Shown here piece after piece: positions 58,271 to 64,000 of a stretch of DNA of 64,000 nucleotides. Position 1 is the first letter of the stretch. Every line of letters begins with the position of its first letter. The translations under genes and the position numbers were made by a program. Under the pieces are notes generated by a model. It made no database searches and had not been told where the DNA came from. It saw nothing but the letters and a program-made list of their open reading frames with translations. The stretch covers positions 124,001-188,000 of the forward strand of contig JAODTK010003455.1 of NCBI GenBank assembly GCA_026419785.1. The letters run 5' to 3'. This DNA is from Sclerodactyla briareus (taxonomy: Eukaryota > Echinodermata > Holothuroidea > Dendrochirotida > Sclerodactylidae).

Positions 58271-58940
58271 GTTAGTTAATATTCAAGTATGTCAATCTAT
58301 TTGACCTATTCAACTTTGACACTTTCACTGCTATGTTACAATACACACTAAAACTACTGTGTGCTATGGCAGAATTTCCAGTAATGCTGTGCTGACCTGT
58401 TATTTGTCAATTGAGATGAATGGTTCACTGCAGGTAACCAATTTCATAGACCTCTAGTGATCCCAAGAATGACAGTTGATTATTGTTTTTTCTTTCCCTT
58501 TTTTGGCTCAACTGATATATAGGGATTACATACTCTGGGCTTACGATAATAAATGGCACTGAATTAATCAAATAATTGTCGGATTGTATGTTTTAGTCTG
58601 CTGAAACTATTCCGAAAAGAAGATCCCTTGATGAATCGGTGTTTCCTTACATGAGCAACTTCACCCTGAAGAAGAAATGTGGCTCAATTGGGTTGACTCT
58701 GTGGTGAGGTTTCGTATCTACCTTGCATAGGCTCACATTCCCTCAGCTCAAGAATAGAGGGCGCAAGCAACCATCACTCCAATTTTTTCATTTTATGTCC
58801 ATTTTTCCACATGAATGTGGGGAAGGCCTAATTTTGGCATGGACACTGTAAATTGAGATTAATTACAACTGGTGTTGTCTGGGAAAGATCAAATGTACCT
58901 GTACCTATCTATATTTTCATTGATTCATGCTTATTTGCAG

Positions 58941-59067
58941 CCTACGGTGCAGGGTCACTCTCAGGGGTCACGCAGACTCAGTCAATTCCATCGTTTTCCT
59001 GCCGTTCTCCAACGCCCTGCTCACCGGGTCTGCGGACAAGACTCTCTCTCTCTGGGATGCAAGGACT
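58941..59067 (+). CDS. SPAG16: SPAG16 exon 12: WD repeat, intact
   Basis: It has an acceptor CTTATTTGCAG and a donor GGACT|GTAAGT. It reads LRCRVTLRGHADSVNS, then PFSNALLTGSADKTLSLWDA and RT, a near-canonical GH..DSV..WD blade matching RCRCTLYGHTDSVNS and ADKTLSIWDARTG. There is no indel or stop. It ends in phase 0 and continues with GLCGQ in exon 13. Confidence 0.95.
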
Positions 59068-59104
59068 GTAAGTTACCATGTTTTTGCCTGAGTTGATGAA
59101 CATT

Positions 59105-59310
59105 GCTGGCATCAAATGGTTACACAGTCATAGAACTCTTGGCTTTCCACCCGGGTGATCAGAGTTTGAATCCCAGTCGGGTCATATCAAAGACCTTCCA
59201 AAGAAAGAGGTACTTTTCTCCTCAGGAATCAGCTGCTAAAGAATCTGACGGAGGTTGGTGCTATACAAATATTGCTCATTGCCATTAATATTATTATCAG
59301 TCAAGTATAA
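59105..59310 (+). mobile_element. tRNA-derived SINE (family S1-related), copy 3
   Basis: The B-box-like AGTTTGAATCCCAG at about 59163, followed by TCGGGTCATATCAAAGACCTT, matches the S1 head/body junction. The tail, GGTGCTATACAAATATTGC then ATTAATATTATTAT, is LINE-like, suggesting mobilisation by a LINE of the kind seen at 55-57 kb. Confidence 0.65.
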
Positions 59311-60465
59311 CAGTGAATCACAAGAGTTGAAATGCTGGAATACTTGAGTGAAGATTTTAAACCATTCCCACTTTTCAATGCCCTAACACACGGTCGGCTT
59401 ACAGTGAATCAGAATTGAGGCTGGAACTGAATCAACTCAAGAACTCAGTCAGGTCTCTCTTGTTTAGTGCAGTTTGACAGTGGGGATTAGCATAAAAGTA
59501 CCCTCGCTCAGCTATTGGGACTCATTATAGGGACCTGGGATTTGAGACTCAGACTCGAAGAGATACCAGGAGCCCATATTTGGATTAAGAGAACTTTTAG
59601 TCTGATCCTGACTGACGTTCTTTTCAATTTATAAAATAATCAAAGGCAGAAGCCAAAAAAAAACAAAAAAAAAGTTTTTGCACAGCCTCTTTTCCAGTAA
59701 TAATGTTCATTTATACATTGCAGCTACCCCACTCACCATCTAATCTTTTAGAGAGATTTCCCATTGGAGGGTTGTGGGTATTATGCCCTTTCTCGAGGCT
59801 GAGGAGGTATTTTCTGCTTGTCCTAGGAAATGGCAACAGGTGACTGTGTTGACTTAAAGACACTGTGGAACATAACGTTATTCAATATTGTGTTAACAAA
59901 ATAAGGCTGGGATTCCATATATGTGGTTGTTGTGTGCGGCAAGACACCATAGATGGCGGATTCATGGAAGTAAAATTACAAAACATACCTAATGAGCTGC
60001 AGTAGGTTTGTAGAGATATAGATTCTGTAACAGCAGAAATTCACAACCAAATAATAGAACCAACACTGAGTAGGCAAGACAAAATTATCATGTGTACAGA
60101 TGTGGCAATCCATTTGATGGAATATCATCTTAATAAAGGTTTCTAATGTCCTTATTCATGAGTTGCTGGATATTTATGGCTCTTTAACATTATATACAGT
60201 TCAATTCCTTCTAAAATATCAAACACCTCTTGCGAAATAATGATTTTCACATTCATACTGCACACCACTCCGCCTCTATGGCATCCTAGCCCAAGTCATT
60301 CATAGTATGTCAACGAAATGACACAAGTAAACCATGTGCTCTCATAAGGCAACCTCATTCTAGTCCGCCCCAAAGATGCTTTTCCAAAACCAGTGAGACT
60401 GAGAGTGCAAATTATTTCCCAATATTCAATGCTGTTCATCTGTTGCTATTTATATTCTGTTTCAG
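59311..60465 (+). other. SPAG16 intron 12, remainder
   Basis: AT-rich, with a poly-A rich run at 59656-59671. No gene or bounded element was recognised. Confidence 0.4.
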
Positions 60466-60723
60466 GGTCTCTGTGGACAGACATGTCTATGCCACATCCA
60501 TTCCATCAACCAGGCAGTGTTCAACCTCAAGGGGGATGTTGTCGCCTCCTGTGATTCTTACGGCATCATCAAGTTATGGGACAACCGCACGTGTGCTCCA
60601 ATAACCTCGGTTGAGAGCGGCCCCCACCCTGCGAATCGCATCGCCTTTGATGCCTCGGGAACAGTGCTGTCTATCGCCAGTGGTGATGGGACCGTGAAGA
60701 TATTGGACATTAGTAGCGGCCAG
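60466..60723 (+). CDS. SPAG16: SPAG16 exon 13: two WD repeats, intact
   Basis: 258 bp, 86 codons, phase 0 at both ends, between TTCTGTTTCAG and CCAG|GTAATT. It reads GLCGQTCLCHIHSINQAVFN, then ASCDSYGIIKLWDNRT and GPHPANRIAFD..GTVLSIASGDGTVKILD. This matches GICEQSLYGHMHSIND, ASCDACGVTKLWDFR and GPSPGNEVNFDSSGRVLAQASGNG of SPAG16. The blade's usual YGH reads LCH here. It has no indel. Confidence 0.96.
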
Positions 60724-60756
60724 GTAATTCCATGTTTGTTATTTGATCATTTGTTA

Positions 60757-61445
60757 TGGTGAATCTTGGTCAAAAGAGAAAATTTGTGTAAAGTTGATAT
60801 TTCGTTAAATTTGGCATGGTACTCATAACTTGACTCCACCTGGAAGATGAGGTCATACTTGGTATGTGAGTTCCCCATGATGAGTACATGAACCCCATGT
60901 TTTGGGTCAGGTCAGAGGTCACTGCAGGCCAAGACAGATATTTCTTGTAAACTTGAAAAAACATGAAAGTCTGCTTGGTCTGATCCTGTTGGAATTAGAT
61001 GTGTGGCTTCATTTATCAAGAGCAGAGGAATGCGGTGGTAGTCAGTTGTGGAAGAGTAATATTTTGGCCAATTGCAGCTTGTAAACATGACCCACAGATG
61101 GATGATCTCATACTCAGTTTGTGTGTTCACCATGATGACTACATTGGGTTGCATTATAGTTTGAGGCCAACTGATAGGTCAGCAAAGGCCAAAGTTAGAA
61201 AATCCTTGTAAATTTGATAAAGCTCAAATTGCTTGGTCTGATTATCGTTGTAGAGTACAGGAACCCTACTGGTTAATCAAGATAGCGTCATTTTCTGCGG
61301 AAAATGAGAAATTTTGTCAGACATGTCAAATGTTGCCCCTATTGAGCTGGTACATTTTGCCATTATTCCCTTTGACTGGCCATGGGTTGTCAGAAATGAG
61401 GAGACAAGGAATCACTGAGCCTGTTGGCTTTCTGGTTAAGGTATC
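60757..61445 (+). repeat. Family A repeats starting beside exon 13
   Basis: It begins about 33 bp after the exon 13 donor with GTGAATCTTGGTCAAAAGAG and contains about two units: CATACTTGGTATGTGAGTTCC, TTTTGGGTCAGGTCAGAGGTC, GCAGCTTGTAAACATGACC, AATTGCTTGGTCTGATTATCG. It ends with the 3' block CACTGAGCCTGTTGGCTTTC. Confidence 0.85.
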
Positions 61446-61861
61446 TAGTTTGTTTTAGAAGAAAGAGAATTGCTGGCTAGCAGGTAATAACATCAAAATC
61501 TCAAACATTATAGGTGAGATTACAGTTATGACCTTGAACAGGGAATATAAGTTCCATCCTCATTTTGATTGGGACGGAATGTTGGCCATGTCTACTAAGT
61601 TGTGTATTAATCTGGCTGAGTTTGAACTTGGCATTAAATGATTTTCAGAGACCCCGTTGGTAACTTTAAATACCTTTTAAGATTCCTGTTAAAATTTGAA
61701 ATACTTCTTAAAATTTTAATAAAGCATATTGGACAATGAATGACCTCTATTGACCCAGAATTATGTTTAAATCACTTGCGACTGGAAGTAAAAGCCTATC
61801 ACCAAGTTTAAAACATATCTTTTAATATTGGTATTATTGTTTGGATTTTTTTTTCCCTCAG

Positions 61862-61972
61862 ATCTCGTCTTTGGATGGTCATGAGGACTCGGTTCAGGCA
61901 GTGCTCTTCGATAAATCTGGAGATTTCCTGGTGTCTGGGGGGAGCGACAACACAGTACGCATCTGGTCCTAG
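61862..61972 (+). CDS. SPAG16: SPAG16 exon 14: last WD repeat and stop, intact
   Basis: The acceptor is TTTTTTTTTCCCTCAG. It reads ISSLDGHEDSVQAVLFD, then SGDFLVSGGSDNTVRIWS and a TAG stop at 61970-61972. This matches the PF20/SPAG16 C-terminus (GHEDAVQAVLFD in PF20, SGGSDGTVRTWS in human), which ends at the same Ser. It is in phase with exon 13 and free of indels. Confidence 0.97.
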   Translation: MSSLDGHEDSVQAVLFDKSGDFLVSGGSDNTVRIWS

Positions 61973-62150
61973 CTGGAGAACCATATATGTGAACAATGAT
62001 GGCCGTCCAACTGGCCCAGTGTAATTAGGTCAATACATGATGAAGTGATAAAAGCATCAAATATGTGTACATTTTTATTGTTATTCAGAAGTTTTTTCCT
62101 TATATATGCTGTTTATTGTTAATATTTTCAACCATTTATTGTAAATTAAA
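61973..62150 (+). other. SPAG16 3' UTR with ATTAAA signal
   Basis: ATTAAA at 62145-62150 is followed by a GT-rich stretch (GTCCAAGATGTGTGAGG), a plausible cleavage and polyadenylation site 175 bp after the stop. The choice of this signal is inference. Confidence 0.55.
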
Positions 62151-62974
62151 TATTAGAGAATGTCCAAGATGTGTGAGGCTCAAGACACACAATACATCAT
62201 TAACAAGTTCAGAGGTGAGCTTATCTTGGATGCTAGAGCCCATAGTCTGATAGTCCTGCACAAGACAATTGAGGTTTCCCCTTTGTGCTCAATTGTCCTA
62301 TTCATGGAGGTCCCCAATTTAGGAACTCCCAATGCTGTTTTAGCTTCTGTCACTTCTCATCTAGGATCGTTAGAGTGTATACCAGCTCCTTTGAGAACTT
62401 CAGGGGATGAAGACACAATGTGGGAGTCGAGGAGTGGAGGTGGTTCAGTTCAGTTGGTAAACTCTAGAACCTTGTAGGAGCGGTCTGTCATATTTCACAT
62501 AAGATAACAAAGGATAACCCTCTCCAATCCTCCCACACCATTCCCTGATATGGTAATTTCCCTCTCTGATATGTCCATCTTGCAACCTGTCACCTACACA
62601 CCCTTGGAACTCAACCTCATTGTATGCACAACAGTATCATTCAAGGCTGGCTATGTTCTGTCTCGAGTTGTTAGATAGCTGTCTAATCACATCCCATCTA
62701 ACAATGGCTCACTCTACGCAGCTTAGATAATCAAATTATTAGCCAAGTACAGGTCGCATGTCACACTTCTTCTGATATATTTGATTGTTTTATCTAACCA
62801 ATTAGAAACTGCTACTAATTCAGTAGTAGATTCCAGTTGAGTTACACACAACCCTGTACATAATGAGCGAGAAGTTCAGGTTCGGTGGATCATGACAAAA
62901 TTTGAGCACATGAAGGGACTGCAATTGTTACTATTGAATTATTAATGTGTGTGTTGGGTTTATTATGTGGGGAT
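62151..62974. other. 3' flank, nothing recognised
   Basis: Intergenic-looking sequence. The frame at 62160-62477 (105 codons) overlaps the probable end of the transcript and has no recognisable family. Confidence 0.4.
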
Positions 62975-63260
62975 ATTGCTGAGTCAGTGGTTTGAGTGAT
63001 GCTCCAGACTGCGGAGCAGTCATTGGCTTAAATCCACTGGAAGCGGAGGGTTTTTCTCCACAGTAAGCCCACAGTTAGACAAGGCGTGTCTCCTTGATGT
63101 GTCACACTGGAATTTTGTGCTTGGCCTGGGAAAGCAGGAGCTGTGTACTATATAGTACAGATGTCAATTACCTATGATCAGTGGTTCTGTATCTATAAAG
63201 CGCTGAGCATGTCCCTGACATGAAAAAGTGCTACGAAAACATCCAGATATATCGTTGATT
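62975..63260 (+). mobile_element. Probable tRNA-derived SINE (second family)
   Basis: The head resembles a decayed tRNA (GTCAGTGGTTTGAGTGATGC, GGCTTAAATCC as a degraded B box). The body ends in CTGTATCTATAAAGCGCTGAGC, then AAAAAGTGCTACGAAAAC, a tail type common on LINE-mobilised SINEs. The ends are not precise. Confidence 0.55.
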
Positions 63261-63499
63261 TATAATTAACAATGATTGATAGAACAGTATTAGTTAGTGT
63301 TACGGTTTGGGTTCATTTTTCTGGATGGAAGGTTCAGAGTGCTTTTAGAAGGGAAAGAAAGATGCAGTTTGTTTAAAATTTAAAGATAATATAAACATTT
63401 TGTCTCACTCAAAGGACAAACTGCAGGATCAATTTTAAGCAGGGTAATATGAAAGGCTCAGGGGAAAAGAAATGTCAGTCCAAACTGATGTTTGTATGA

Positions 63500-63960
63500 T
63501 TTTCTGTAATGATGCACACTTATTTGGTGGGGTGAGTGAGTATGCACGAGATCGAAAGGCATTCCATCATGTAATTATAAATGTCATACTTGCACAGCCC
63601 TACAAGTGTTCTACTGAAATTTACAAGTGGTTCTAACTCTGAAAAATGATTCTATGAGAGAGAGATATGCTGTAGTGAGTTGGTTGGCGGTGAATTACTT
63701 TTGCAAGAGGAAAACTCCTGTGGAATGTTTGATTTCTCGACACAATGAAACAATAAAATGCATGGAGTATTCTCCATGTTGTTAAATTGTTATGGCACCC
63801 ATTATTAGATGATAGGGACACTCCCCGATTTCTATGCAAAATAAACCAAAGGATCATCATATTGGAATAAGGCTTGAACCCATATCGCCACAATGTAACA
63901 TATGTCACTGTATTATCCAATTGTGCAGTTCTTTTATAAACCTACTTAGTGGATCCTGGT
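63500..63960 (+). repeat. Interspersed repeat (family D), copy 3
   Basis: CACGAGATCGAAAGGCATTCCA, AATGTCATACTTGCACAGCCC, AATGAAACAATAAAATGCAT and CCCCGATTTCTATGCA align in order with 20130-20690. It ends with GGCTTGAACCC, which may be the B box of a minus-strand tRNA-like head. Confidence 0.8.
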
Positions 63961-64000
63961 ATGAATCCGAAGTTGGAAAATCGGAATCTATGATGCTCAC

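Larger units (their letters stand above)
3868..62150 (+). other. SPAG16: SPAG16/PF20 gene, 14 recognisable exons
   Basis: This is the span of the only host gene I recognise. SPAG16 (Chlamydomonas PF20) is a WD40 protein of the C1-C2 bridge of the ciliary central pair, needed for motility. The exons read, in order: an acidic N-terminus, an RTLDCFQTEW motif, a coiled coil (YELQQKGV, KERDFHR, HYASYEPT), a linker, and a seven-blade WD40 domain ending in DNTVRIWS and a stop. Exon order and most splice phases agree across some 58 kb with long introns, which excludes a processed pseudogene. The start codon and any exon upstream of 3868 were not found and may lie outside the window. At least nine of the 14 exons carry an indel or stop relative to the family, so the copy is either mis-sequenced or decaying. 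Orthology is assigned from remembered family sequence, not from a search. Confidence 0.9.

Overview
This is animal nuclear DNA. Coding sequence is sparse, the introns are AT-rich and kilobases long, splice sites are of the GT-AG type, and the sequence between exons is full of interspersed repeats, MITE-like elements, LINE tails, tRNA-derived SINEs and poly-G/poly-C tracts. There is no bacterial-type gene packing. The one recognisable host gene is SPAG16 (PF20), the WD40 protein of the motile-cilium central apparatus. It is on the + strand and I can place 14 exons between about 3.9 kb and 62.0 kb. The repeat content (a ~300-bp satellite-like family, CR1/L2-type LINE tails, a DIRS-like retroelement) suggests a marine invertebrate, possibly a deuterostome such as an echinoderm or hemichordate. 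That taxonomic guess is inference and I cannot name a species.

Layout. 1-3.9 kb: upstream or first-intron DNA with a hAT-like MITE. 3.9-14.7 kb: exons 1-3, a dispersed 'GACGGGACGGAA' motif, and a tandem array of the 300-bp repeat (9.2-11.1 kb). 14.7-25.9 kb: a long intron with a TTAA-flanked palindromic MITE, a Harbinger-type MITE and SINEs. 26.0-44.8 kb: a very long intron holding a compact foldback element (34.2-35.25 kb), a pair of related inverted arrays 6.2 kb apart (35.8-42.66 kb), and a hAT-type element with a perfect 8-bp target duplication (42.76-43.74 kb). 44.85-48.0 kb: exons 5-8 (coiled coil and linker). 48.1-54.7 kb: one intron made almost wholly of the 300-bp repeat interrupted by a GC-rich, decayed DIRS-like retroelement. 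54.8-62.0 kb: exons 9-14, the WD40 propeller, with two truncated LINEs in the introns. 62-64 kb: 3' flank with a SINE and another repeat.

The SPAG16 exons keep mostly consistent splice phases and clear protein similarity, but many are interrupted by single-base indels or stops, several in homopolymers. The last three exons are intact. The choice is between an uncorrected long-read assembly and a decaying gene copy. The most unusual non-coding signal is the foldback family: arms built of 26-bp tandem units, where both arms of an element share the same sequence variant even when 6 kb apart.
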